64,000 nucleotides of DNA from Palaemon carinicauda (lineage: Eukaryota; Arthropoda; Malacostraca; Decapoda; Palaemonidae). Positions 1 to 11,236 of the stretch are shown one piece after another (the stretch's first letter is position 1; each line of letters begins with the position of its first letter). The DNA lies in contig NC_090766.1 in NCBI RefSeq assembly GCF_036898095.1, positions 38,447,471-38,511,470 of the forward strand, written 5' to 3'. Under the pieces are notes generated by a model, which had not been told where the DNA came from, did not search any database, and was given only the letters and a program-made list of their open reading frames with translations. Made by a program: the position numbers and the translations under genes.

Positions 1-723
1 AAGCGGTGTAACGGTAAAAGCCCCAGGCTCAATCACGGCTAGCAACCGAGAGACACAGGTGCGGTTTCCTTCCATCCTACCCAGTTGCTTCCTAGCCTCA
101 TCGGGGAGTACCAACTTATACCATTGGATAACACATTCTTCACGACTACGCTACTGCAAGCAACATCAGAAGAAGTTTTTTCAAAGGGTGAGTACTTAGA
201 CACTAACGTGAACTCTTTGTGTAGTTACCCTCTCATCCGTTTTCTAGTAGGTACCGTTATCCCTGGGCCTCTTGGCCTCCGCCTACTGGGTCAGGGGGTC
301 AGAATAGCACTCCCGCCTCCTAAAGCGTAAGTTTCCTAAGAAAGTAGTTCGAGGTAAGTATTCGTGTTGGATCAAATAAAAAATTTTAAGTAATTTTTAT
401 TTTTCTTAACATACAGTACTTACCGAGAACTACTTTCGGGTAATGGCCCTCCCTTCCTTCCCCGAGTGCCTCTCTTCCCTTGCAAGCATTGTGCTAATCC
501 AATAGAACTTACTGAAGCTGTTGACCCGGGCGGACATCGACCTACGATAAGCCTACCCTCGGGGCACATTCCTTAATGCCGGGGGTAGGCCTCCTTAGAA
601 AACGGGGTGGGGGGTACACTACACAAAACTCTGGTCGGTAGAGAGGAGGTTACAGGTAACTCCTAAGAAAGTAGTTCTCGGTAAGTATGTTAGGAAAAAT
701 AAAAATTACTTAAAATTTTTTAT
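1..723 (+). mobile_element. DIRS-like element E0 (B family), 3' end only, cut by the window edge
   Basis: The sequence closely matches the 3' end of copy B1 (21448-22179). It starts in the last codons of the tyrosine recombinase ORF (stop TAA at 9-11). A 3' untranslated stretch follows, then an internal complementary region (about 331-436) and a right inverted terminal repeat (about 505-704). The right end is placed at the AT dinucleotide 722-723, because the internal region reads as the complement of right end plus left end joined at AT (376-377). The rest of the element lies left of the window. No complete gene is left here; the short open frame at 85-330 looks like chance in the 3' untranslated stretch. 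Confidence 0.8.
331..436. repeat. Internal complementary region of DIRS copy E0
   Basis: The first half is the reverse complement of a B-family left end (compare 15656-15703). The second half is the reverse complement of this copy's own right end (about 668-723). The halves meet at AT (376-377). In DIRS elements this region is thought to template circle completion during replication, which is family knowledge rather than something shown here. Confidence 0.75.
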
Positions 724-957
724 ATTGTCTTCAATATAGATGGAACGGTTATTGGAATCATTAATGAGGTAGTTAACTACAGGTTGTGAATGTGTATGAG
801 TAGTCCACTCTCATGGCAAATACTTTTTACTTGTGTCTTCAGCTTGCGACAAATACAATCATACTGATGCCTCCTATCCAAGGCTGTTTAAAGGTCACTC
901 TTGAATGGCTGAGTCAAGGGACAGGGGAATGATCTAGTGATTGACCATATAACCAGT
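724..957. other. Spacer between DIRS copies E0 and A1; no gene seen
   Basis: About 230 bases separate the right end of E0 from the left end of A1. There is no open frame of note and no recognisable EB1 exon. The sequence after A1 (from 8603) may continue the same stretch, since A1 appears to have inserted without a long target duplication. It may belong to an older repeat. Confidence 0.5.
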
Positions 958-985
958 ATTTGTTCCGTAACTGGAATACAAACCA

Positions 986-1143
986 CGCTATTTGAAGTGG
1001 GTAATTACTTTCGCGTAGCTGAAAGGACGAGCCATAAAATTTTAACGAGGGATTATTACCCCACCGCTAGTTAGCGGGGGTTACGGAGGGTAGTTAGCTA
1101 CCCTCCCCCCTCACACACCTGTGTTGTAGCTCCACTTTTACTT
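986..1143 (+). repeat. Left inverted terminal repeat of A1
   Basis: The sequence is nearly identical to the reverse complement of 8398-8556. Shared stretches include GAAAGGACGAGCC and the block around CTCACACACCTGTGTTGTAG. Confidence 0.85.
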
Positions 1144-1251
1144 TGGCTCGGGTGGTGATCGGACATGTCCGCTTTCACCCTCGCCTCTTTGACAGCCATT
1201 AATCATTGCTTTTTCTTTCTTTTTCTCAGTGTTGTGAAGTTGGCCTCTACA

Positions 1252-4200
1252 ATGCGGAAGTGCCCTGGGTTACATGACTGCCCTTGTGGGACCTTCATGT
1301 CTTCCATCGAGACGGATCCTCACACCTTATGCCCTTATTGTAGGGGTCAGCGGTGTGAAAGTGATAATGTTTGTATGGAATGTAGGGAGTGGCCTACCTC
1401 CCAGTGGGAGAGGTTTTCTCGGCGCCGGAAGAAGAAGTCCAGACGGGATATTTCTTCTTTAAAGGTTCCTTTGAAGAAGGAAAATCCTAAGGACTCTTCT
1501 TCCGTAGCCCAAACCTCCTCCGAAGCTCCCACTCGGTCGGCCTCTCGCGAGAGGCCGTCGAGTGGTACCGTAGGCCGTACTGTTGTTGCCCGATCTTGGG
1601 GTTTGGGAGAGGGAGTTGCCTCCCATAGCGAGGCAGCTCCTCCTCCTCCCCCTGGGGAGGATTTAATTATTTCTCCTGTTAATAATGATCTTTTGCAGCT
1701 TTGGGCTTCCTTGGGGCTTCAGGGTTCGCCCTCCAAGGAAGCCCTGTTTGACATGATCAGGTTGGGAGCAGCTGTCAAACAGTCACCGGCGGTAGCAGAG
1801 GTTGACCCTCTGTCTATTGTCGAGGCTGTTATGGCAGACGCTTCCAATGAGAGTGTTCAAAGCCCTGCTCCTGTTGTAGCTGAAGGCTTAGCTCCCCCCT
1901 CCGAACATCCTTCGAGGGAGGAGCTAAGTCCAACAGTCTCTCCTGCGGGTGATTCTTCCCCCCGGGGGAGTTCACTGACAGAGACTCCTCTTCGGAGGAC
2001 TGCTGATGGTTTGCCTGCTGCTCCCAGAGGACACATCCGATGTAAGGCACGCCTTCCTCTTCATCGCCGAGGTCTTCCTTCTCCTTACAAGGGTGTTAGG
2101 AGGTGCCTCTTCGGATCTTCATCCTCGCAGTCCCCCGCAGAGGAACCTCGTCCTTCAGCTACCGTTCCTGGTACTTCCTTGGACCTGGACCTCTCCGCAG
2201 ATCGTTCGCGATCTCCTACGCCTGCCAGACCTGCTGACCTGCCTTCACTTTCCTGGCTGCTGACGCACTGTGGGAGCCCACACATCCCGTTTTCAAACGG
2301 GCACCGGTCCCTTCGGGGCAAAAGGGGCTTTCACACATTGTGTGTAAGTCCCTTAAGCGCCAGGTTTCCCCTGTGCGCCAACGTTCGCCTGCGCGTAAGC
2401 GCTCACCTGTTGCTGCCTCATCTCGCCAGCGCTGTCCTGCACGCCCACGATCTCCTGTTCGCCCTGCAGTTCCAGAGACTACGCGCCCACGATCTTCTGC
2501 TCGCCAACGGACCTCTGCGTGCCCTCGGCCTGATACACGCCATGGACACCCTCGGTCTCCTGCTCGTCAGCGATCTCCTGCGCGCCAGCGCTCTCCTGCT
2601 CGCCAACGCTTGCCTGCTCGTCATCGCTCGCCTGCTCGCCCTCGATCTTCGGATCAGGGCTCCAAGGAGAAATCTTCTTCCTCTCCTGCTCGCCAGCACT
2701 CTCCTCCATGATCGCCGACTCGCCATCAGACCTCACCTGCTCGCCATCGCCCGCAGTCTCCATCGCGCGCCCACTGCCAGAACTTCGGTTCCTGACGAGC
2801 GCCCTTCTGTGCGCCCGCGCGCTAGGGATATTCCCCCTGCACGCACGCGCCCTACGGCTTCGCCCTTACGGGCCCTTCATCATCCTGTGGCTGCACTTCA
2901 TCCGAGGTCTCCGGAACGCGCAGCAACGTGTCCACGCGCCCCGTCACCTACGCGCCAACGCGTCTCGTCACCTACACGCCCTGTCGCCTGCGCACCATCG
3001 TTCGCCCACGCGCCAACGCGCGAACTGTCCTACGCGCCAACGCTCGCCTGCGCGCCCCCTCGCCTACGCGCCACCGCGCGCCCTCGCTCGCCCGCCCTCG
3101 CTCGCCCGCCCGCCCTCGCTCGCCCACGCACGCGAGCAATCGCCCCCCGAGCTAGGCAATGGCCACTGCGCGTGCCCACACAGGATCCGGCAGTACGCGT
3201 CAGGTCATCTTCATCGCGTTCGCTCCCGCATAAGCGCAGGACAGCGCGCCCAACGGAGGGAGGAAAATCTCCGGACAGGTCTAGGATCTTTTCTACAGCT
3301 TCTTCTTTTCAGGCAGACCCAGTTGTAGTTTCCACTCCTAGGGATCTTACGATCCCCTTCCCTCCAGAGGGTGTCTCTGACAGCGCTGCTGTCAGTCGGC
3401 TGCCCTGGTATGGGCCCTTGATCAGAGCGGTTGCGCAGGCTTTCAAGCCCGCTTTCTCTGAACTAGGCCTCAAATCAGCGGCTATCTCGGCCCCCCTGAA
3501 GAGGAAGAGAGGAGTGGACGACGTGGTTACTTCTCCAAGGGCGAAACTGGTTCCTCGGAACCCGTCGAGTAAGGCTCCCTCCCCTCCCCAGACTTTCTCT
3601 CCATCCCCCGTGGACGAGGGTTTTCCGTCCTCAGGGGATTCTCGTGAGGTGAGGCGTTTTCCCATCGCACCAATGGGAGAAACCCCACCTCGCGCCGAGA
3701 AGTCTCCTCGGGTGGAGGCGGAGAAGAGCCCCCACCATCTTTGTTGGAATCCTGCATCCCTCCCAGGAGGGAGTCGAAGGACTCCAAGACGGTCCCGAAA
3801 TCATCTTCGAGGATCAGACCAGAACCAGCTAAGCCCGCGGAGAACGTCCACGAGTCCCCTTAAGAAGAGCCTTTGGGGACTGGAGACCTTGCTGCTAGTC
3901 CATCAGGAGGAGAGCCGCAGGAGTCAGAGCATGCCTTTTGGGAAATTTTGGCTCTGATGAGGAACCTTAACGGATTTTTGGATCCGGAGATTCCTCCTCG
4001 AGAGGGCAAGGACATGGTTCTGGACCGAGTCTTTGGTTCTCAAAAGCCCCCTAAAACCAGCGCGGCTTGGCCCTGGTCCCAGGGGGTCAAGAGTGCCAGA
4101 GATAAGGTCGAGAGCCAGCTCTCCGAGCTAGCCTCCTCCAGCCGTTTCAGCGCCGGAAACAAACTCCTCCCACCTCCTCGTGTCCATCAAAGGAGGTACT

Positions 4201-4886
4201 TTGAAATCATCGAGGAGTCCTGTTTAGCTCTTCCCCTACACCACTCGGTGGAAGAGCTCTCCAGGGGAGTCCCTCTCGAGAGAGACTCCAACCGGCCAGG
4301 GTCGTTTTCGGCCTCGGAGATTCTCTGCCAGGAGAAGGTAGCGAAGTGTGCCATGCAGGCCACTTCGTGGCTGGATATCTGGCTAGGATCTCTTGGCATT
4401 CTGATACGATCCAAAGACTTGTCTAAGGAGAGTACCAGGAAGGCCTTGGAGACCTTCCTTCTTTCAGGCACTCGTACCATCGAGTTTCTGGCCCACCAAG
4501 TCTCGAACTTGTGGGCTAACACTATCCTGAAACGCCGTGATACGGTGTCTGAAAGATTCAACTCGAAGGTCCCCAACACCGAGGTCAGTAAGCTCAGACA
4601 TTCTTGCCTTTTGGGGAGTAGCCTGTTTGAGCGGAAAGAGGTAGAGCAGGCGCCTGAGAGGTGGAGGAAGTCCAACCAGGACTCCCTCCTCCAGAGGGCT
4701 TTAACATCAAAGCCCTATAAGCCTCCAGCACCTCAACAACCTCGCCCTGCAAAGACGACAAAACCGGCAATAGCAGCAAAGGCAGCGGTGTCCAAACAGC
4801 CCTTTCCCGTCAAGGACCGGAGAGGCAAGAAGTCCTCCAGGGGAGGCAAGAATCCTAGGGGGAGTGGCCGAGGCCACAAATGCTAG
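1252..4886 (+). pseudogene. gag-like gene of DIRS copy A1, broken by frameshifts
   Basis: The start is placed at ATG 1252, the counterpart of 56546 in A2; the frame is open further upstream to an ATG at 1165. The N-terminus has a Cys-rich block (CPCG, then DPHTLC, CRG, C, MEC, followed by W and W) that resembles the N-terminal block of the other copies and may bind zinc. Next come Ser/Pro/Arg-rich repeats of SPARQR type, a conserved central domain (AKCAMQATSW, FLLSGTR, FLAHQV) and a basic RGG-type tail. Homology to A2 moves between reading frames at about 2280-2340, 3100-3240 and 3860-3885, so one uninterrupted protein is not made. The gag role (particle or RNA binding) is inferred from position and composition. 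Confidence 0.75.
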
Positions 4887-4983
4887 GATTGGCAGTCCCC
4901 CCGCATGTCCACCAGTGGGGTGATGCCTCCAAAGTAGCGCGAACAGGTAGCAGCAACTCGGGGCTGATTCTTGGACGATCTCC

Positions 4984-6900
4984 ATGATCAGCCAAGGATA
5001 TCGCGTCCCTTTCATAACATCTCTTCCTCCCCTGACAGTGAATCCAGTGTCGTTGAGCTCTCTTGCCATGGGATCGGCAAGAGGGCAAGCCCTTTGGGCA
5101 GAAGTCAAGACCATGTTGAAGAAGGACGCTCTCCAAGAGGTCGTCGACGGGTTCCCAGGCTTCTACAGTCGACTCTTTCTTGTAAAGAAGGCGTCTGGAG
5201 GCTGGAGACCAGTCATCGACCTCTCAGCTCTGAACAGGTTTGTCAAACAGACCCCGTTTAGCATGGAGACGGCAGACACGGTCAGACTCGCAGTGAGACC
5301 GCGAGACTTCATGTGCACACTGGATCTGAAGGACGCGTACTTCCAGATCCCAATCCATCCGTCTTCAAGGGAGTACCTAAAATTCAGCCTAGACAACAAG
5401 ATCTACCAGTTCAAGGTGCTGTGTTTCGGCATCCGTCTCCGTTATCTGGAAGACTGGCTGATCTTAGCAGACTCGGAGTCAACCCTTCTTTGACACCGAG
5501 ACAAACTTCTGGGAATTTGCCAAGATCTAGGGATCATGGTAAATCTCGAGAAGTCTTCTCTGCTTCCTTCCCAAAGACTGGTATATCTAGGCATGATATT
5601 GGACACCAATCTCCACAGAGCCTTCCCATCAGACGACAGGATAGCAAGGCTGAGGAAGGTCGCAAGTCCTTTCCTCAGACGAGACGAACTCCCAGGTCAT
5701 TCGTGGTTACGTCTCCTCGGCCATCTCTCATCCTTGGTCCGTTTAGTTCCTAACGGTCGCCTCAGAATGAGATCTCTGCAATGGCGACTCAAGTCCCGGT
5801 GGAGTCAAGGACACGATTCCCCGGACGTCTTGATCCCTATGGGTCTCGCGGAACAGACGGACCTTCAGTGGTGGGTGGCAGACGTGAACCTACGAAAGGG
5901 AGTGGATCTTCTCGTCGATCTTCTCGTCCTCCCCCCGGATTTGATGCTGTTTTCGGACGTCTCAAAGAAAGGGTGGGGGGCCCACGTTCTGAACCACAGG
6001 ACCTCAGGCCTGTGGTCAGAATCAGAAAAGTGCCTCCATATAAATCTGCTAGAAGTGAAGGCCATTTTTCGAGCCCTTCAACAGTTCCAACAGCACCTGG
6101 CGGATCACTCTGTGGTGGTGATGAGCGACAACACCACAGTAGTGGCTTACATCATCAAGCAGGGAGGTACCTTTTCAGAACAGCTACCCCATCTTGCAGT
6201 AGAGATACTGAGATGGACCGAAGTCCTCTCGATTCCACTATTGGCTCGCTTCATTCCGGGCAAAAGGAATGTGCTCGCCGACAGTCTGAGCAGAGCGTTT
6301 CAGATAGTGAGTACCGAGTGGTCTTTGGATCGTCAAGTAGCCAACAAAGTCCTGACTTTGTGGGGTTCCCCGATTGTGTATCTGTTCGCAACAGTGTTGA
6401 ACTTCAAACTGCCGCTGTACTGTTCCCCAGTCCCGGACCCCAAGGCTCTCTGGCAAGATGCTTTCCAACAACAGTAGGACAACATCGACGTATACGCCTT
6501 TCCCCCGTTCTGTCTGATGAGGAGGGTACTCAACAAGACCAGACTATCGGTCAACCTCTCGATGACTCTCATAGCTCCGCTGTGGCATCACGCGGAATGG
6601 TTCCCGGACCTTCTGCAATTCCTTACGGAGCCTCCAAGAGAACTCCCTCCACGACACGAGCTACTCAAACAGCCACACGCCAACATCTTTCACAAAGCCG
6701 TAGCTTCGCTTCGGCTTCACGCTTGGAGACTATCCAGCATCTCCTCGCAGAGAGAGGATTTTCGCAACAAGTTGTGGAAAGGATGTCTGGACACCTGCGA
6801 AAGTCATCCGCAGGAGTCTACCAGGCGAAGTGGAGAGTTTTCTGTGGTTGGTGTCGTGGAAGGGGTATCTCTCCACTTGATGCCATTATTCCAGCAATAG
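4984..6900 (+). pseudogene. pol of DIRS copy A1: RT, RNase H and Dam-like methyltransferase, inactivated
   Basis: RT motifs are visible (GFYSRLFLVKK, WRPVIDLSALN, TLDLKDAYFQIP, FKVLCFG). About 69 bases are missing just after CFG compared with A2, removing the segment before the catalytic loop, and the YLDD loop reads YLED. A stop follows at about 5491-5493. The downstream part (5536-6477) keeps RNase H-like motifs (LFSD, MSDNTT, NVLADSLSR), then the start of the methyltransferase-like region (YLFATVLNF). A TGG to TAG change at 6475-6477 interrupts it, and the remainder continues at 6517-6900. The frame is +1 relative to the end of gag, as in A2. Several independent lesions make function very unlikely. 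Confidence 0.8.
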
Positions 6901-7765
6901 CGGAGTTCTTCATGTATTTGCGAGAAGAAATGCGCCTTTCAGTCTCGGCAGTGGAAGGCTATCGCTCGGCCTTAAGTCTTGCCTTCAGGCTCAAAGGAGT
7001 GGACATTTCTTCTTCGCTAGAACTTTCCCTACTCATACGTAGTTATGAACTTACCTGCCCTCAGTCGGAAGTGAGACCTCCTCCATGGAACATGGTTCGA
7101 GTCCTCAGGTCTCTTAAGAGACCTCCCTACGAACCATTATGCCAGGCTTCAGATCGCCACCTAACTTGGAAGACTGTGTTCCTACTAGCTTTGGCATCAG
7201 CCAAGCGAGTTCGCAAACTTCATGGTCTCTTGTATGACATCGCCCATTCAAGGGGATGGGGGGAGGTAATGTTCAGCTTCGTCCCTGAGTTTATTGCTAA
7301 GACTCAGAATCCGGGAGTGCCGGACCCTCGTTTCTACTCCTTCCGGATTTTGAGTCTTCGTTCCGTAACAGATGACCCAAACCATCTCCTACTGTGCCCA
7401 GTAAGGAGTCTGAGGCTATACCTGAAGAGAACAGCTGCAGTTTGTCCCCAAGTGCGGGCTTTGTTTGTCAGCACTGGGAGATCGAAGAGGAGGGTTACCA
7501 AGAACACCATTTTAGCATGGATTCGAAAGGCCATCCATCTGTCCCTGAATCCTGACCCTCCTCCGTCACGTCGCCCTAGAGCTCGTGATGTCAGAGTAGC
7601 TACCTCCCTGGCCTTCAAGAAAAACATCTCAGTGACGCAGGTTCTGCAAGCAGGGGTGTGGAGCGTCAAACGACCTTCACAGCCCACTACCTGCAAGACG
7701 TGACCCACAGGAGGCTCGATACGTTCTCTATCGGCCCTGTGGTGGCTGCACAACAGCTGGTTTAA
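6597..7765 (+). pseudogene. Tyrosine recombinase of DIRS copy A1, C-terminus frameshifted
   Basis: This overlaps the end of pol in another frame. The start is set at the in-frame ATG 6597, matching 62287 in A2; the frame itself is open from further upstream. The N-terminal SAM-like domain begins around SASRLETIQ, and the catalytic domain includes LLALASAKRV with the first catalytic Arg. The box II region reads ARDVR, so Arg replaces the His seen in A2, and one codon is missing just after it. A frameshift after AGVW (near 7660) ends the frame at 7703, so the AHYLQD segment with the nucleophilic Tyr is out of frame. The homologous stop lies at 7763-7765. Confidence 0.8.
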
Positions 7766-8248
7766 ACCTCAGGCTCTTTAATGGACAAGTAGCAGAGGGT
7801 TGAGAGCATTGTTACCCGGTTTTAGTCTGCATGAAAGAAAAGGTATGCCTGGCCCTTATTCTTTTCTTCATCCTCCCCTCTCTTGGGGAAAACAGCATCC
7901 TGGGTTCTCTGCACAGCTGACCTCAAACCTCTGCAGGTTAACCATGTTCCCTTGTGTTCCTAGTATTAAGTTAATACTGTTGCGTCCCCATATCCTGACG
8001 AGGTGGTATTGGGAGAGTCCTAGCCTTAAGTTTCCATCTAAAGAACTTCAGGTCAACTTCCTAGGACGAGTCACACTTTTTTCCTTCACACAACTTCCGT
8101 AGGCCGCAGCCCTTACATAGCAAGGTGCGAGCGAGGTGCAGGGACTCTTTATTGTTGAGTGCTGACACACTCAGATAATGAGTCCCCGGGCAAAGCCAAA
8201 AGCCAGTATGGCTGGGACTTGTTCCACTCTTCCTAAGGGTTAAGTCAC
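7766..8248 (+). other. 3' untranslated part of A1; nothing coding seen
   Basis: This stretch between the recombinase stop and the internal complementary region aligns with 63475-63940 of A2. No conserved frame is visible in both copies. Confidence 0.55.
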
Positions 8249-8350
8249 CCACTTTAAATAGCGTGGTTTGTATTCCAGTTAGGGAACAAATGACAAATTC
8301 GTAGATAATTTGTATTTTTCCTAACTACAGTATACAAACCTTAGCTATTT
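8249..8350. repeat. Internal complementary region of A1
   Basis: It reads as the reverse complement of A1's left end followed by the reverse complement of its right end, meeting at AT (8290-8291). This independently defines both ends of the element. Confidence 0.85.
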
Positions 8351-8397
8351 AATCAAACTTGCCCGCCAGCCCTGTCCCCCATGAAATCCTACCTCTA

Positions 8398-8556
8398 AGC
8401 AAAAGTGGAGCTACAACACAGGTGTGTGAGGGGGGAGGGTAGCTAACTACCCTCCCTACCCCCCGCTGACTAGCGGTGGGGTAATAATCCCTCGTTAAAA
8501 TTTTATGGCTCGTCCTTTCAGCTACGCAAAAGTAATTACCCACTTTAAATAGCTAA
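8398..8556 (-). repeat. Right inverted terminal repeat of A1
   Basis: This is the inverted counterpart of 986-1143. Beyond it, at 8557-8602, the right end carries the box GTTAGGAAAAATACAAATTA that recurs in the B and C families. Confidence 0.85.
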
Positions 8557-8602
8557 GGTTTGTATAGTTAGGAAAAATACAAATTATCTATGAATTTGTC
8601 AT

Positions 8603-9206
8603 GTATAATAAGTGGCCAAGCCCCATCTAAATCAAGTTAGTGCCAGGGATGGCCAGGCAATGGCTGCTGATGACTCTCCATCCCTAGATCAAAGGGATGG
8701 TGATATTGCAAACGCTACAATGAACTATTGAGCTTAAGTGGTTCTTGTACTCTTGTCCAACAGATTGCCAGGTAGTGACATTTCCAAAAGCCACCACAAG
8801 CCTAATCATTTTCTCATAGTACATTGTAGTTAGAATGGTTGAAATTGGTTGATGATATTGAAATGAAGCAGGAATGCAAGTGTTTGCTGGACACAGCGTT
8901 GGTTTAGCCTACCCACTCTACCATGCTTATTTGTAATTAACCTCCATTTGCTGAGTGTAGATGATGATCTTCCATTAAGGCAGGCATACTCTTTGAGGAG
9001 CATTAAGACTTCATGGTCTTCCGTATTTTTTCCAACTTCCATGGATATGCTGGAGTGACGGTTTAACACCTAGTGTGCCTTATCGAGTTTGCCTGTGCAG
9101 TTTGTTGGATCATCACCATCTCTCCTTTGCTGAAATCATACTCCTATTAAAGGATTGAAGTTTGTATAATGTAATTATGAAAAATACAAAGTACTTATAA
9201 AAGAAT
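8603..9206. repeat. Older repeat, possibly the right end of a decayed C-family DIRS copy
   Basis: The segment 9135-9206 resembles the C-family terminus. It shares ATCATACTCCTATTAAA with the reverse complement of 14034-14075, followed by a GAAAAATACAAA stretch like other DIRS right ends. If so, A1 (and perhaps E0) landed inside this older copy. The rest of the interval has no readable gene. Confidence 0.35.
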
Positions 9207-9831
9207 ATGCCTTTTTTTTCTCTCTCAGTTCATCATGATAAACTTTAATTAGGATGTTTTGGCTTCATTTACACTAATAAGCATGTATGTTTGGGTGATT
9301 AACTTTAGATGAACTAAAGTTTATTCTACAAAATATGAGTGCGGATAAAAGTGTTTTCTTGTGAATGTATTATTATGAGATTTTAGTTTTTATTTAACTT
9401 GAACATGTTTGATGTAAAGGCTTTTCTGAAATTTGATATGCTGATCTCTTGATTAGCTTATTGATAGAAATTTTCTTTAATTGAAGATTTCGGAAATTTG
9501 ATAACATCTCGCCAACTGGAAAGAAGAATTTTTTTGTTTTGTTTTATGTAACATGTTTTTAATTCATGAAGATTTTTTATGAATGTTTACTGAAATTTAG
9601 AATTAATCATATAATTTAAGTTTACATTTATTTGTTTTAGGGGAAGAGGATATTAGTATTACTTAAAGATTTTTTACTAATATAAAGTATTTGTTTTTTT
9701 GGGATATTTTAAAAAAGTACAGTACAGTACTATATTATCTCTTCACTAATAAACTGTATTGTTTCACATTAAGATTATTTTCAATACTAATTTATCTTAT
9801 TCTTAAGCCTAAAATTGTATTTTATCTGCAG
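9207..9831 (+). other. EB1 intron, AT-rich; no gene seen
   Basis: AT-rich host sequence runs up to a pyrimidine-poor acceptor (TTTATCTGCAG) ending at 9831. There are no coding signs. Confidence 0.6.
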
Positions 9832-9891
9832 ATTGTTCCTGTCGACAAACTAATAAAAGGGAAATTTCAAGATAATTTCGAATTTTTGCAG
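9832..9891 (+). CDS. Eb1: EB1 exon: end of the calponin-homology domain (IVPVDKLIKGKFQDNFEFLQ)
   Basis: These 20 codons match the conserved EB1-family segment that in human EB1 starts near residue 91, at the C-terminal side of the microtubule-binding CH domain. The exon is bounded by CAG before 9832 and GTAAGT from 9892, both in phase 0, and joins in frame to the next exon ([12 protein letters not shown]). EB1 binds growing microtubule plus ends in the cytoplasm and recruits partners. The first ~90 residues and the promoter are outside the window to the left. Confidence 0.93.
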
Positions 9892-10894
9892 GTAAGTTAG
9901 CCATCTATGCTCACATATCATAAGGCTCATAACCCTGTTACTGTTACAAAGTCTATCTCTAAAAGATATGTAAGGCAACCCTAACAAGAGGGTCACTGTA
10001 GAACATATTCCTTTGCTGTGGCAGCTTATTTTTCAACCCTTTTGCTTGACTGTGACCTTGACCTTCCAAAATTGAATCATTTCCAGCTGTTTGCATAACA
10101 GTTAATTCCTTCAAGTTTCATTACCCTATGATTAGAATTGTGACCAGGAAGCTGTTCACAAACACAGACAAACTGGGTTATAACATAACCTCCTTCAAAC
10201 TTCTTTGGCGGAGGTAATAAGGGCATGTCACAATATTTACCAAAATGTATTTGGGAATTAACAAATAAGATTTCACTATTCTCAACTATCAAGAATTGAT
10301 TTTTTTAATGTGTCAAAGTTAAGGGCTTCTTTACAGAAAATGTTTCATCAGTTGAATTTAATCCTTGCTTTTGAATTTGTATTAAGATACTTCTAAATTG
10401 CATATTGTGTGTTTTATTCACACAGGCAAATGAAAGTTTTATTTTGTTATACAATATCTGAGGTTGGTTGTATGTAGTTCAAAATCATTTGACAATCATT
10501 TAGTTTGATAAAATGTGTAGAGCAGAGTTGCTTTGGTTATCTTAGGATACGTCCCTGATTATACACGATATCTTCGGATAGTCCCTCCGAGGGTTAGAAC
10601 CCCGTCATACCTGATGGTAATTCTCTTATAATATCAATCGCAGAAATATTATACAGTAGAAAGTTGCTGGAAGGAACTTCCATCAGGACGACATGGCTCG
10701 AGCCCAAAAAAACAACAGACAGTGTTAGTTTGTAGAATTTTGCTATGAATATTTACATGGTACATGCGTCATGAAATTGAGAAATATGATGCATAATTGC
10801 ATATTTTTAGAATTAATTAATCTTAATATGTGTAATGATGTTTGGGATATTAGCATTATAGATACAGTATTTAGTTCACCAAACTTTCAACTGG

Positions 10895-11068
10895 GTTCCA
10901 CAAGGCACTAGAAGAGTTAGAAGACCCAAACCTACATGGCTGAGGACTATGAAGCATCAAGTAGATGATGATAAATGGAGAAGTATTGATTTAAAAGCTC
11001 AAGATAGAGATAACTGGCGAAATCTAACCGAGGCCCTTTGCGTCAATAGGTGTGGGAGATGATGATTT
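10895..11068 (+). mobile_element. RTE-like non-LTR 3' fragment
   Basis: Translation gives a C-terminal non-LTR polymerase signature (RRPKPTWLRTMK, then AQDRDNWRNL, ALCVNR and stop), followed by GATGATGAT typical of RTE 3' ends. The same tail occurs inverted at 12668-12860, and its last bases recur near 34540-34592. Confidence 0.6.
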
Positions 11069-11236
11069 CATCAACTTTAGTACATTTTATTAATTTACAA
11101 GTAGCTCTGTGAATTTAAGGCTTTTATATATGAGGTGTGTTGTGGGAAAGTGGTCTAACCCTCAAATTTCCTTGTTAGTGAACACCATGTTAGACATACA
11201 GTAATCATGATATGTGTTGCTGGAATTTGGTATAGT

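Larger units (their letters stand above)
958..8602 (+). mobile_element. DIRS1-like tyrosine-recombinase retrotransposon, copy A1 (family A), complete ends, decayed genes
   Basis: This is a 7.6 kb element with inverted terminal repeats (about 986-1143 and 8398-8556) and an internal complementary region (about 8249-8350). It carries three decayed genes in the order gag, pol (RT, RNase H, methyltransferase) and tyrosine recombinase, all on the + strand. The ends are fixed by the internal region, which shows the joined ends as their complement meeting at AT (8290-8291). Left end AT is 958-959 and right end AT is 8601-8602. Compared with copy A2, A1 has several gag frameshifts, an in-frame RT deletion, stops in pol and a frameshift that removes the recombinase tyrosine. 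It lies in an EB1 intron upstream of the exon at 9832. Confidence 0.88.

Noticed and set aside
1165..3957. A single 930-residue protein
   Set aside because: The frame is open, but comparison with A2 gag shows the part from about 2300 to 3200 is read out of frame; it is a frameshifted gag-like gene.
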